Both the position numbers and the translations under genes were made by a program. This document shows, piece by piece, positions 20,032 through 27,167 of a stretch of 30,608 bases of DNA. The notes under the pieces are model-generated. The model saw nothing but the letters and a program-made list of their open reading frames with translations. It did not search any database and was not told the DNA's origin. Origin of the DNA: Piscibacillus sp052246295 (GTDB lineage Bacteria; Bacillota; Bacilli; Bacillales; Alkalibacillaceae). Within the stretch, counting starts at the first letter, position 1. Each line of letters starts with the position of its first letter. Where the stretch lies: the NCBI GenBank assembly GCA_052246295.1, contig JBQQCO010000028.1; one strand, written 5' to 3'.

Positions 20032-21447
20032 ATGAGAGCTGCTTTATATGTTCGCGTTTCTACGCAAGAACAAAAAGAACATGGTTATTCCATTCATAAT
20101 CAACTTGAAAAATTAGAAGCTTATTGCGTATCGCAAGATTGGAACATTGTTAAGACATATAACGATGCCGGCTTTTCTGCTAGCAGTATAGATCGCCCAG
20201 CCTTACAAGAATTGTTCACTGATATTGAGAATGATCTAATAGATGTCGTCCTATTTTATCGATTGGACCGTTTTACACGTTCAGTTTTAGACCTTCATAA
20301 AATGCTTGAAACAATGGATAAAAACCACGTCATGATTAAATCGGCTACTGAACCTTTTGACACGACAACACCATCTGGTCGATTGTTTATTAATATTATT
20401 GCCTCTATGGCTGAATGGGAACGACAAACGATAGTAGGGCGTGTTCAAGATGCTGTTCATAAAAGAGCAAGCATGGGTAAATGGCATGGTGGCATTGCTC
20501 CATTTGGTTACGAGGCAAAAGAAGGTTTACTATTTATTAATCCGGAAGAAGCTAAAATTGTTGAAAAGATATTTGAGTTAGCTCCCTTTCATGGAAAGAA
20601 GCGTATTGCTGAACAAATGAATACATTGGGTTATCGATTAAGGGGTAAACCGTTCAATCGAGATAATATCACGTATATCTTAACGAACCCTATTTACATT
20701 GGAAAAATCCGTTCGAATAAAGGTAGACACAAACACCGACTACCTTTGAGTGAGCAAGCTTTATTTGATGGTATTCATGACTCTATCATTAAAGAAGAAA
20801 CATTTTGGATGGTAAACCATACTGAGAACGGAAAACGGTGGAAACGTTCTAATGCTAACGAATATATCTTTACTGGTATGTTGACTTGTTCGAGGTGTGG
20901 TGCAAATCTACAAGGAAGTAAGCTGCGTGACATTTATTATTATCGCTGTCGTAATACACGTATATCGCCTAAAACATGTACGTTACCTAAGATTAGAGAG
21001 GATAAATTAGAAGAAAAGATTGTTCCTGTGGTTGATAAACTATTAGATCAGTGGGAAGAACGGTTTACTTTCGACCAAGAACTAGAAAAACCTGAGAATG
21101 AAGCAGAACTTAAAGACATTAAAAAGAAGATGGATAAATATAAAGAGTTATTCATGAATGATCTGATTAGTATTGATGAACTAAATGGTAAGATTGGTAT
21201 CTTACGTGAACGTGAGAAAGAGTTAGAGCAACATCAAAAAGTTGAAAAAGAACAAAATATGGATAAAGAAATATTGCTAGACTTTAAAACGCTTTGGAAG
21301 AATGGAGAACGGAAAGAGAAAAAACTACTTGTGAATAGTGTGTTTGAAAACATTGTGGTAGATATGCCATCTAATAATAAGAAGATGCAATGGCCATTAA
21401 TCACTCAAGTTGAGGATGTGGATGGAGTGAAATTTGAGTCCTTTTGA
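20032..21447 (+). CDS. int: Large serine recombinase (phage integrase)
   Basis: Integrates and, with a directionality factor, excises the prophage. 471 residues. The resolvase-type catalytic domain starts MRAALYVRVSTQEQ with the nucleophile S10. It continues through LFYRLDRFTRSVLDL (arginines of the active site), SGRLFINIIASMAEWER and the recombinase domain (GGIAPFGYEAKEGLLFINPE). A zinc ribbon follows: C286-x2-C289, C306 and C316. A coiled-coil region follows (about 353-415, ELKDIKKKMDKYKELF). The length is normal for the family. ATG at 20032 with GAGGGG. The stop codon lies 3 bp from the tRNA-Leu fragment, so the attachment site abuts the gene. No directionality factor is recognised in the window. 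Confidence 0.95.
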   Translation: MRAALYVRVSTQEQKEHGYSIHNQLEKLEAYCVSQDWNIVKTYNDAGFSASSIDRPALQELFTDIENDLIDVVLFYRLDRFTRSVLDLHKMLETMDKNHVMIKSATEPFDTTTPSGRLFINIIASMAEWERQTIVGRVQDAVHKRASMGKWHGGIAPFGYEAKEGLLFINPEEAKIVEKIFELAPFHGKKRIAEQMNTLGYRLRGKPFNRDNITYILTNPIYIGKIRSNKGRHKHRLPLSEQALFDGIHDSIIKEETFWMVNHTENGKRWKRSNANEYIFTGMLTCSRCGANLQGSKLRDIYYYRCRNTRISPKTCTLPKIREDKLEEKIVPVVDKLLDQWEERFTFDQELEKPENEAELKDIKKKMDKYKELFMNDLISIDELNGKIGILREREKELEQHQKVEKEQNMDKEILLDFKTLWKNGERKEKKLLVNSVFENIVVDMPSNNKKMQWPLITQVEDVDGVKFESF

Positions 21448-21475
21448 GGTGTCTGCCAATTCCGCCACACCGGCA
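21428..21475. other. Hybrid attachment site of the prophage (right end)
   Basis: Sequence changes from integrase 3' end to tRNA-Leu sequence near 21448-21452. The tRNA match stops after GGCAGAC, where CGC is expected to close the D stem but ACC is found. Serine integrases cross over at a 2-bp core and do not restore the target. The exact core is unknown without the other end. Confidence 0.7.
21451..21474 (-). pseudogene. tRNA-Leu 5' fragment cut by the prophage
   Basis: On the - strand: 24 nt beginning GCCGGTGTGGCGGAATTGGC and ending AGAC. This is the acceptor strand, TG and first part of the D arm of a bacterial tRNA-Leu. No anticodon arm, variable arm or T arm follows; the integrase gene follows instead. 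The 3' part should be at the other prophage end. The isoacceptor cannot be fixed; the acceptor stem suggests the CAA type. Confidence 0.75.
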
Positions 21476-21499
21476 TGTGAAGTAATTACGACAAGAATT

Positions 21500-21529
21500 A
21501 ATATAACATGATTTAGTTTGTTTAGTCAA
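21500..21529 (-). promoter_or_regulatory. Promoter of the interrupted tRNA-Leu gene
   Basis: On the - strand: -35 TTGACT (21529-21524), 18-bp spacer, -10 TATATT (21505-21500), 25 bp before the tRNA 5' end. In the lysogen it would transcribe the tRNA fragment and then run antisense into the integrase gene. Confidence 0.7.
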
Positions 21530-21543
21530 TCTCTAAAATTAGT

Positions 21544-21572
21544 TAAGAAGGCAGGTCCTCCCTGCCTTCTTA
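21544..21572 (-). terminator. Terminator of the ribonucleotide reductase operon
   Basis: 12-bp perfect stem TAAGAAGGCAGG/CCTGCCTTCTTA (21544-21555 with 21561-21572), loop TCCTC, just after the stop codon of the beta-subunit gene. The T-run on the - strand is weak (AACTAATTTT). Confidence 0.75.
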
Positions 21573-21576
21573 CTGT

Positions 21577-22617
21577 TTATAATTCATCAAATCCGTTGGT
21601 GTCAGATACTTTCGTATATTGACGGGATTTTTGCTCGAAGAAGTCGGACTTGCCTTCATCCACTTCTTTATATGCCCTGATCCACTTCATTGGATTCTCC
21701 GTAATATGAGGATAAGGTGCCTCCACACCTAACAGCTTACAACGTTTATTCGCTGTATACTTAATGTAGTCCTCAAGTTCGTCCATATTAATGCCATCAA
21801 TTTTATTCCCAATTATATGCTGCCCCCATCTGACTTCCAGCTCAACCGCCTTCTTAAAGGTATCTGTCACAAACTGTTTGTTCTCTTCTGTGTTTAATCC
21901 TGGATTCTCATTCAAGGTTTCTTTATAAATATGCGCAAACAAATTCACGTGAATGAGCTCGTCACGGTTAATATAGTTAATCATCGTGCTCGTTGAGACC
22001 ATCTTTTGATTTCGGGCCAAGTTATAAAAGAATGCAAAGCCAGCATAGAAGAATAAACCTTCTAACACGACATCATAGACAACGGACTCGATAAACGCTT
22101 GTGGTGTCTGTTCTTCCACAAATCGGTCATAGCCTTCTGCGATAAATTGATTTCGTTCCAGCAGCACCTCATCATGCTTCCAGTACTCAAAGATGCGGTC
22201 TTGTTCATCTTTATCCACTAATGACGATAGAACATAAGAATACGACTGGTTGTGGACCACTTCTTGAAACGATAGCACTTGCATCAAGGCCGATAAGCTT
22301 GAGTCCGTTAGATAATCTGCTACTTTAGCAGAATAGTCGGTTTGAATCGAATCTAGAAATGCTAGTAGTCCGATGATTTTCTTAAAGGTTTCTTGTTCGT
22401 CATTGGTCAATTCTGGCCATTGTTTACGGTCGTTAGACATATTAATTTCAAATGGTGTCCAGAAGTTGGCGAGCATATTTTTATACATTGGGTAAGCCCA
22501 GCTGAATCTGACATCATCCCAGTTGAGTACATTGGAACTTTCTCCATTAATAATGCCTGTTGATGCGTTGGGTGCTGAATAGTCATATAAGCGTCGTTTG
22601 TTTAAAACTTCAGTCAT
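21577..22617 (-). CDS. nrdB: Ribonucleotide reductase beta subunit, class Ia-like
   Basis: Makes the tyrosyl radical used by the alpha subunit to reduce ribonucleoside diphosphates; oxygen-dependent. 346 residues. The diiron ligands are all visible: D89 (LDSIQ), E119 and H122 (FQEVVH), E186 (VLEGLFF), E220 and H223 (RDELIH). Y126 (HNQSY) is at the position of the radical tyrosine. The C-terminus TNGFDEL is the acidic tail that docks on alpha. The residue pattern LDSIQ and E-x2-H-x3-Y is that of NrdB rather than NrdF, although low-GC hosts more often have NrdEF. It follows the alpha gene by 13 bp and shares its riboswitch. Confidence 0.92.
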   Translation of the reverse strand: MTEVLNKRRLYDYSAPNASTGIINGESSNVLNWDDVRFSWAYPMYKNMLANFWTPFEINMSNDRKQWPELTNDEQETFKKIIGLLAFLDSIQTDYSAKVADYLTDSSLSALMQVLSFQEVVHNQSYSYVLSSLVDKDEQDRIFEYWKHDEVLLERNQFIAEGYDRFVEEQTPQAFIESVVYDVVLEGLFFYAGFAFFYNLARNQKMVSTSTMINYINRDELIHVNLFAHIYKETLNENPGLNTEENKQFVTDTFKKAVELEVRWGQHIIGNKIDGINMDELEDYIKYTANKRCKLLGVEAPYPHITENPMKWIRAYKEVDEGKSDFFEQKSRQYTKVSDTNGFDEL

Positions 22618-22630
22618 AATAGTGCCTCCT

Positions 22631-24907
22631 TTACGATGCGCAGCTTTCGCAGTCTTCTATATCTGATGAGGTTGATCTTGTATAATAAGTCGTTTTGAAT
22701 TTAGACTTCCACGCCGTTAAATGTAAGTCCAATAATTCCTTAGCTTTAATGTTATTTTTGACATAGAAGTTAAACGAAATCGATTGATCGATATGCTTCT
22801 GACGTGCTTCGTTTTGTTTAATCGTCCACATGTGGTCTATGTCATAAGCTGATTTATATAACCAAAATGTTTTTGGACTTAAGTCAGGTGCCGTGACCGG
22901 AATCTTGTAATTTTTCTTTTCTTCTGAGTAGAACTTTTTAAAAATTGGGTCGATACTCGCCGTACTTCCTGCAATCAAGCTTGTACTTGAATTCGGTGCA
23001 ACTGCCATTAAGTAACCATTTCGAACACCGTGCTCTTGAACCTCAGCCAATAAGTCGTTCCACTCCGTTGATTCATAGCCTCGATCTGTAAAATACTTTC
23101 CTGTTGCCCAGTCTGATCCTTCAAAATATGGGTAGGCTCCTTTTTCTTTCGCTAAGTCTTTACTTGCCTTAATCGTTAAGTAAGCGATTCGTTCATATAG
23201 CTCGTCCGCAAACTCAACCGCTTCGTCTGACTCCCAGCGAATACCTTTTAACGCTAACAAATGGTGATAGCCAAATGTCCCAAGTCCAACAGCACGATAG
23301 TTCTGATTCGTGATTTGCGCCTGCAAAACCGGGATATTATTAAGGTCAATCACATTATCTAGCATTCTCACTTGAATCGGAATGAGGCGTTCGAGCACAT
23401 TTGCTGGAACGGCGCGTCCAAGGTTAATGCTTGAAAGATTGCACACAACAAAATCTCCTGGCGATTTAGTCACGATAATTTTGCCGTCTTCAGTGTACTG
23501 CTCTTCAACCGTTGTTGGGCTTTGGTTTTGTGTAATCTCTGTACACAGGTTAGATGAGTAAATCATGCCTTTATGGCTATTTGGGTTTTTACGGTTCACT
23601 TCATCACGGTAAAACATAAATGGCGTGCCTGTCTCCAATTGACTAACCATGATGCGTTTCATAATCTCAATGGCTGGCACTTCTTCTTTAGACAAGTCAG
23701 GGTGCCTCACACATTCTTCGTACCGATTTCTAAATGAACCTGCTCCATCCTCTTCATCGTAAAAGTCTTCTAAACTATAGCCCATTACATCTCTTACTTC
23801 ATGTGGGTCAAATAAATACCAGTTCTCTCTTGCTTCAACTTTTTCCATAAATAGATCAGGAAGGCTGACACCTGTAAATAAGTCATGTGTCCGTTGGCGT
23901 TCATCCCCGTTGTTTAGCTTGGCGTCTAAAAACTTATGAATATCTTTATGCCAAACGTCTAAGTAAACGGCAATGGCACCTTGGCGTTGGCCTAGTTGAT
24001 CAACACTTACAGCAGTATTATTCAGCTGCTTCATCCAAGGCATCACACCACTCGAGACACCTTTAAACCCTTTAATTGAACTACCATGCGAGCGAATTTT
24101 CCCAAGATAGACGCCTATACCGCCCCCATTTTTAGACAGGTTCGCAATATCGGTATTAGAGTCATAAATTCCTTGCAAGCTATCATCAACCGTATCAATG
24201 AAGCAACTAGATAGCTGGCCATGAGCTTTCCCTGCGTTAGATAATGTAGGCGTCGCAACTGTCATATACAAGTTACTCATCGCCCAGTACGCTTCTTTAA
24301 CAAGGTTAAGACGTTTATCATTTGGCTCATGGATCATAAGTGTCATCGCAATCGTCATGAATCGTTCTTGCGGCAGTTCAAATACATGTCCTTCATGGTC
24401 TCTCGCTAAATAACGGTCTGCCAGCGTACGAATCCCTATATAAGTAAAAAGTTGATCACGCTCTGGTTCAATCACCGACTCCAATTCATGAAATTCTTGT
24501 TCATCATAGTAAGTTAATAGCTGATCACTGTAGATGCTAATTTGTGTTAAATGCTTAGCCAATTCATAGTAACGACCGTACTTTAAGGATTTCGAATAAC
24601 CACGATTCACAGCCGCTTCTTTATATAACTGATCTAAGTAAACTTTTGCGCATACATAAGTCCAATCAGGTTCATCAACACTAATGTTTTCAAGTCCTCT
24701 TAGTAAAATTTCATTGGTGATTTGCTGTTTTGTGATGTGATCTTTGGATTGTACTGAATTCATAACTTTTTCAACAAAAGTTTGGCCATCCAAATCCTTA
24801 AAGCCCTTTAACGCTTCGTACAAATAGTTCCTAAGATGCTCTTCATTAAAAATTGTTTCATGTGTGCCTTCTTCAGTCACAATCGCTGGTACAGTTTTGA
24901 CTGTCAT
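22631..24907 (-). CDS. nrdA: Ribonucleotide reductase alpha subunit, class Ia-like with ATP cone
   Basis: Catalytic subunit reducing NDPs to dNDPs. 758 residues from ATG 24907, 7 nt after GGAGG; an adjacent ATG at 24910 is closer. The N-terminal ATP-cone (about 1-95: VTEEGTHETIFNEEHLRNYL, then ITNEILLRGLENISVDEPDW) indicates activity control by ATP/dATP and separates it from NrdE. Active site: C235 (LSSCFID), N453-x-C455-x-E457 (NLCTE). The glycyl-barrel end has VAPNSSTSLIAGSTASIDPI. The C-terminal CESCAS is the redox pair served by thioredoxin. The upstream leader carries a cobalamin riboswitch and terminator, plus an NrdR box. Confidence 0.94.
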   Translation of the reverse strand: MTVKTVPAIVTEEGTHETIFNEEHLRNYLYEALKGFKDLDGQTFVEKVMNSVQSKDHITKQQITNEILLRGLENISVDEPDWTYVCAKVYLDQLYKEAAVNRGYSKSLKYGRYYELAKHLTQISIYSDQLLTYYDEQEFHELESVIEPERDQLFTYIGIRTLADRYLARDHEGHVFELPQERFMTIAMTLMIHEPNDKRLNLVKEAYWAMSNLYMTVATPTLSNAGKAHGQLSSCFIDTVDDSLQGIYDSNTDIANLSKNGGGIGVYLGKIRSHGSSIKGFKGVSSGVMPWMKQLNNTAVSVDQLGQRQGAIAVYLDVWHKDIHKFLDAKLNNGDERQRTHDLFTGVSLPDLFMEKVEARENWYLFDPHEVRDVMGYSLEDFYDEEDGAGSFRNRYEECVRHPDLSKEEVPAIEIMKRIMVSQLETGTPFMFYRDEVNRKNPNSHKGMIYSSNLCTEITQNQSPTTVEEQYTEDGKIIVTKSPGDFVVCNLSSINLGRAVPANVLERLIPIQVRMLDNVIDLNNIPVLQAQITNQNYRAVGLGTFGYHHLLALKGIRWESDEAVEFADELYERIAYLTIKASKDLAKEKGAYPYFEGSDWATGKYFTDRGYESTEWNDLLAEVQEHGVRNGYLMAVAPNSSTSLIAGSTASIDPIFKKFYSEEKKNYKIPVTAPDLSPKTFWLYKSAYDIDHMWTIKQNEARQKHIDQSISFNFYVKNNIKAKELLDLHLTAWKSKFKTTYYTRSTSSDIEDCESCAS

Positions 24908-24924
24908 CATGTTCCCTCCAAAAT

Positions 24925-24955
24925 AAAAAATTCGCTTCCCACGGGGAGAAGCGAA
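24925..24955 (-). terminator. Riboswitch-controlled terminator before nrdA
   Basis: TTCGCTTC/GAAGCGAA stem (24931-24938 with 24948-24955) followed on the - strand by TTTTTTATTTT. It lies between the cobalamin riboswitch and the nrdA start codon, so B12 binding probably promotes termination here. A long imperfect pairing around 24960-25020 may be the alternative structure. Confidence 0.88.
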
Positions 24956-25054
24956 CAAAACGATATGTATATGCCTTAGTTATACGATGTACGTCAGACA
25001 AGGCCGTATATCGTTTCATTCTCTCAATCCCCGAAGAGTGTGAAACTTTCCTCA

Positions 25055-25222
25055 TTAAGGCAGGTCTCCTGACTTGCGCATCTCCCTACTCTGAACCTTC
25101 CCTTACAGTCGCCCATCGTTAGAACTAATCTGTAAAGTGGTTATTCATTTCGTCCGCGCTTACAGTTGCGGGGGCAGTTCTGGAGTTTCACCAGATTCCC
25201 TTTCAAGCTACAAGCACCTTAA
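25055..25222 (-). ncRNA. Cobalamin riboswitch controlling nrdAB
   Basis: On the - strand the conserved elements are in order: AAGGTGCTTG, GGGAATCTGGTGAAACTCCAG (P4-P6 core), ACTGCCCCCGCAACTGTAAG, a variable arm, then GCGCAAGTCAGGAGACCTGCC (the B12 box end). This is a clear cobalamin aptamer. B12-repressed class I ribonucleotide reductase is known in Streptomyces coelicolor, where the B12-dependent class II enzyme takes over. The same logic is likely here. A terminator follows, then the ribosome site of nrdA. Confidence 0.95.
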
Positions 25223-25227
25223 CAAGA

Positions 25228-25243
25228 GTACTATATATAGATT
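25228..25243. promoter_or_regulatory. Possible second, degenerate NrdR box
   Basis: GTACTATATATAGATT matches the perfect box at 25258-25273 in 10 of 16 positions. Its centre is 30 bp away, close to the three helical turns normal for paired NrdR boxes. Confidence 0.5.
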
Positions 25244-25257
25244 TTAAAGTTAATGAA

Positions 25258-25273
25258 ACACAATATATTGTGT
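25258..25273. promoter_or_regulatory. NrdR box
   Basis: ACACAATATATTGTGT, a perfect 16-bp palindrome and an exact match to the NrdR consensus. It lies directly downstream of the -10 of the nrd promoter, where NrdR binding would block transcription. Confidence 0.9.
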
Positions 25274-25281
25274 TAATTTGC

Positions 25282-25310
25282 ATTATAGATGATTCAGTCA
25301 AATAATACAA
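25282..25310 (-). promoter_or_regulatory. Promoter of the nrdAB operon
   Basis: On the - strand: -35 TTGTAT (25310-25305), 17-bp spacer, -10 TATAAT (25287-25282). The start point near 25275 puts the NrdR box at the start and the riboswitch in the 5' leader. No terminator is seen between this promoter and the sugar-permease stop codon 24 bp upstream. Confidence 0.75.
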
Positions 25311-25333
25311 GAGGGTTTTAATAGATTTTATAA

Positions 25334-26176
25334 TTAACCTTTAATGGCACCTTCTGTCATACCTTTTGTAATTCGTCTTTGGAAAATGGCATATAAAATG
25401 ATGACAGGAATGATGGCGATGACAAGACTTGCAAATAACGTTCCCCAAGCATTCGTGTATTGCGCTTCACTACTAATGTAGTCGATCGCCAAAGCAAGTG
25501 TATAGTTTGTTTCGGTCTGTAAGAAAATGAGCGCCATGAAATACTCGTTCCAAAACTGGATCGTATTCATAATCGTAACCGTAATAATTCCGGATGTCGT
25601 AAGTGGCGTGACGATTTTCCACAGGATCCCATAAGGTGACATGCCATCGATAGCCGCTGACTCTTCTAACGACTTCGGAATCGTACTAATAAAACTGGTT
25701 AACACGAATATCGTAAATGGCAATTGCGATAAGGCATACACGACTGATAATCCTATGAGACTATCAAGTAAATTTAATTGATTAAGTAAAAAGAACAACG
25801 GAATCCATGCTAACACCATTGGAATCATCATGGCTGAAATATAGAGTGTAAATAAGAAGTTGCTGCCTTTAAAGCGAACCCTCTCAATGGCATACGCCGT
25901 TGGAATGGCTAACACCAAACAGAGAATTGCTCCCAAAGCTGTAACAATTAAACTGTTAAAAACACTCGTACCAATATTATATTCAGTCCAGGCCGTGATA
26001 AAGTTTTGATAATTAAATGATTCTGGAAATCCCCAAGGGTTCGCATATATTTCAGCATTAGATTTAAACGATCCAAGGAACATCCAAAATATTGGATAAA
26101 GTACTGCTAATGTCCATAATATTAACGGAATTCTAATGCCTGTTCTTGCTATTTTTTCCCCAATTGTTAGTTTCAT
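25334..26176 (-). CDS. Sugar ABC transporter permease, MalG/LacG type (CUT1)
   Basis: Inner-membrane channel subunit of a carbohydrate importer. 280 residues with about six membrane helices, starting with IPLILWTLAVLYPIFWMFLG (16-35). The EAA loop that contacts the ATPase is at 171-192 (EESAAIDGMSPYGILWKIVTP). The C-terminus ends ITKGMTEGAIKG, typical of this family. ATG at 26176 with GGGGGG 7 nt upstream; 12 bp after the other permease. No ATPase gene is here, as in many Bacillus CUT1 operons that share an MsmX-type ATPase. The substrate cannot be told. Confidence 0.92.
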   Translation of the reverse strand: MKLTIGEKIARTGIRIPLILWTLAVLYPIFWMFLGSFKSNAEIYANPWGFPESFNYQNFITAWTEYNIGTSVFNSLIVTALGAILCLVLAIPTAYAIERVRFKGSNFLFTLYISAMMIPMVLAWIPLFFLLNQLNLLDSLIGLSVVYALSQLPFTIFVLTSFISTIPKSLEESAAIDGMSPYGILWKIVTPLTTSGIITVTIMNTIQFWNEYFMALIFLQTETNYTLALAIDYISSEAQYTNAWGTLFASLVIAIIPVIILYAIFQRRITKGMTEGAIKG

Positions 26177-26188
26177 ATGCTTTCCCCC

Positions 26189-27082
26189 CTAGTACTCCAC
26201 TTTATCTCTACGAAGCAAGAATTGCAGAATTAAAACCGTAATTAGTGAGAGTACCAATATCATGACACCAATCGTTGCCCCATAACCAAAGTTGTATTGT
26301 TTAAATGCCTGTTGATACAGATAGGAACCCATCACGTGTGTTGCATTGTTCGGTCCTCCACCCGTCATGACCTGTACAATGATAAAAGAACCATTTAACG
26401 TTGTAATAACTATGTACAAAATTGAAATCTTAATCTGTGGCCAAATTAATGGTAACGTCACGTGCCTGAATTGTTGCCACTCATTGGCCCCGTCAATTCG
26501 TGCAGCTTCATATGTACTTTTAGATATATTTGCAATTCCACCCATTAATAGAAGCATAAACAAACCAATTCCAGCCCATACGGATGGTAAAACAAGACTA
26601 GGTAATGCCCACTTTTCGTCTCCAAGCCATGGTCTTGCCCATTCGCCTAAGCCAATTTTCTCTAAACCGGAATTAACTAGTCCTAAACTTGGATTATAAA
26701 TAAACATCCAAAGAATCCCTATTACAACTACTGACATAATATTTGGGAAGAAAAAGATAACTCTATAGAATGGCGCTTCCTTAATTTTTAGCTGAGTCAG
26801 AACGACCGCCACAAAAAGCGCAATAATCATAATCCCAATTACTTTCGTCACAACAAGGAAATAGTCATGCCAAATCGTAGCCGGAATAATATCATCATTA
26901 AGCAGTCTTTTATAGTTGTCTAGACCAACAAATTCTCGCGTGTTTGAAGCACCAGACCATTCAAAAAATGAAAAATAAAGTCCATTAAATAGTGGATAAA
27001 GAGTAAATATACTAAACATAATAAATGTCGGGACTAAGCAAAAGGCAAGGAATATATATTTTTGCTTCTTAGATTGTACCAT
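26189..27082 (-). CDS. Sugar ABC transporter permease, MalF/LacF type (CUT1)
   Basis: Partner permease. 297 residues, six predicted helices, first at 9-40 (YIFLAFCLVPTFIMFSIFTL). The EAA loop lies at 191-213 (YEAARIDGANEWQQFRHVTL, then PLI). The signature LVPTFIMFSIFTLYPLFNGLYFSFFEW is common to the family. ATG at 27082 with only a modest ribosome site. A 14-bp hairpin stands between this gene and the binding protein gene, which would lower permease expression relative to the binding protein. Confidence 0.92.
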   Translation of the reverse strand: MVQSKKQKYIFLAFCLVPTFIMFSIFTLYPLFNGLYFSFFEWSGASNTREFVGLDNYKRLLNDDIIPATIWHDYFLVVTKVIGIMIIALFVAVVLTQLKIKEAPFYRVIFFFPNIMSVVVIGILWMFIYNPSLGLVNSGLEKIGLGEWARPWLGDEKWALPSLVLPSVWAGIGLFMLLLMGGIANISKSTYEAARIDGANEWQQFRHVTLPLIWPQIKISILYIVITTLNGSFIIVQVMTGGGPNNATHVMGSYLYQQAFKQYNFGYGATIGVMILVLSLITVLILQFLLRRDKVEY

Positions 27083-27110
27083 CTCATGATCACTCTCTTC
27101 GCCTAAATAG

Positions 27111-27146
27111 TATATGGAATGCAGATATACCTCTGCATTCCATATA
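27111..27146 (-). terminator. Long intercistronic hairpin between binding protein and permease
   Basis: 14-bp perfect stem TATATGGAATGCAG/CTGCATTCCATATA (27111-27124 with 27133-27146), 8-nt loop, no clear T-run on the - strand. It probably protects the 3' end of the binding-protein mRNA or causes partial termination. Confidence 0.65.
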
Positions 27147-27167
27147 TAATTCTTAAATCAAATATTA

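Larger units (their letters stand above)
1..21452. mobile_element. Prophage, right-hand part (terminase to integrase)
   Basis: Gene content and order are those of a temperate tailed phage of Gram-positive bacteria: terminase pair, HNH protein, ArpU-like regulator, replication and recombination genes, Cro/CI switch, antirepressor and integrase. Early and late genes are on the - strand; the repressor, two accessory genes and the integrase are on the + strand. The right boundary is set by a tRNA-Leu fragment directly after the integrase stop codon. The left boundary, structural and lysis genes are outside the window. Apart from one broken small gene, the visible genes look intact, so the element may be inducible; that is inference. 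Confidence 0.93.

Noticed and set aside
20287..20487. - strand frame within the integrase gene
   Set aside because: Shadow of the integrase catalytic domain, no ribosome site.
21577..24907. Ribonucleotide reductase genes as phage cargo
   Set aside because: They lie outside the attachment site, have NrdR and B12 control of bacterial type, and their terminator lies on the host side of the tRNA-Leu promoter.
24873..25055. 60-codon - strand frame before nrdA as a leader peptide
   Set aside because: It runs through the riboswitch expression platform and terminator and overlaps nrdA in another frame; no ribosome site.
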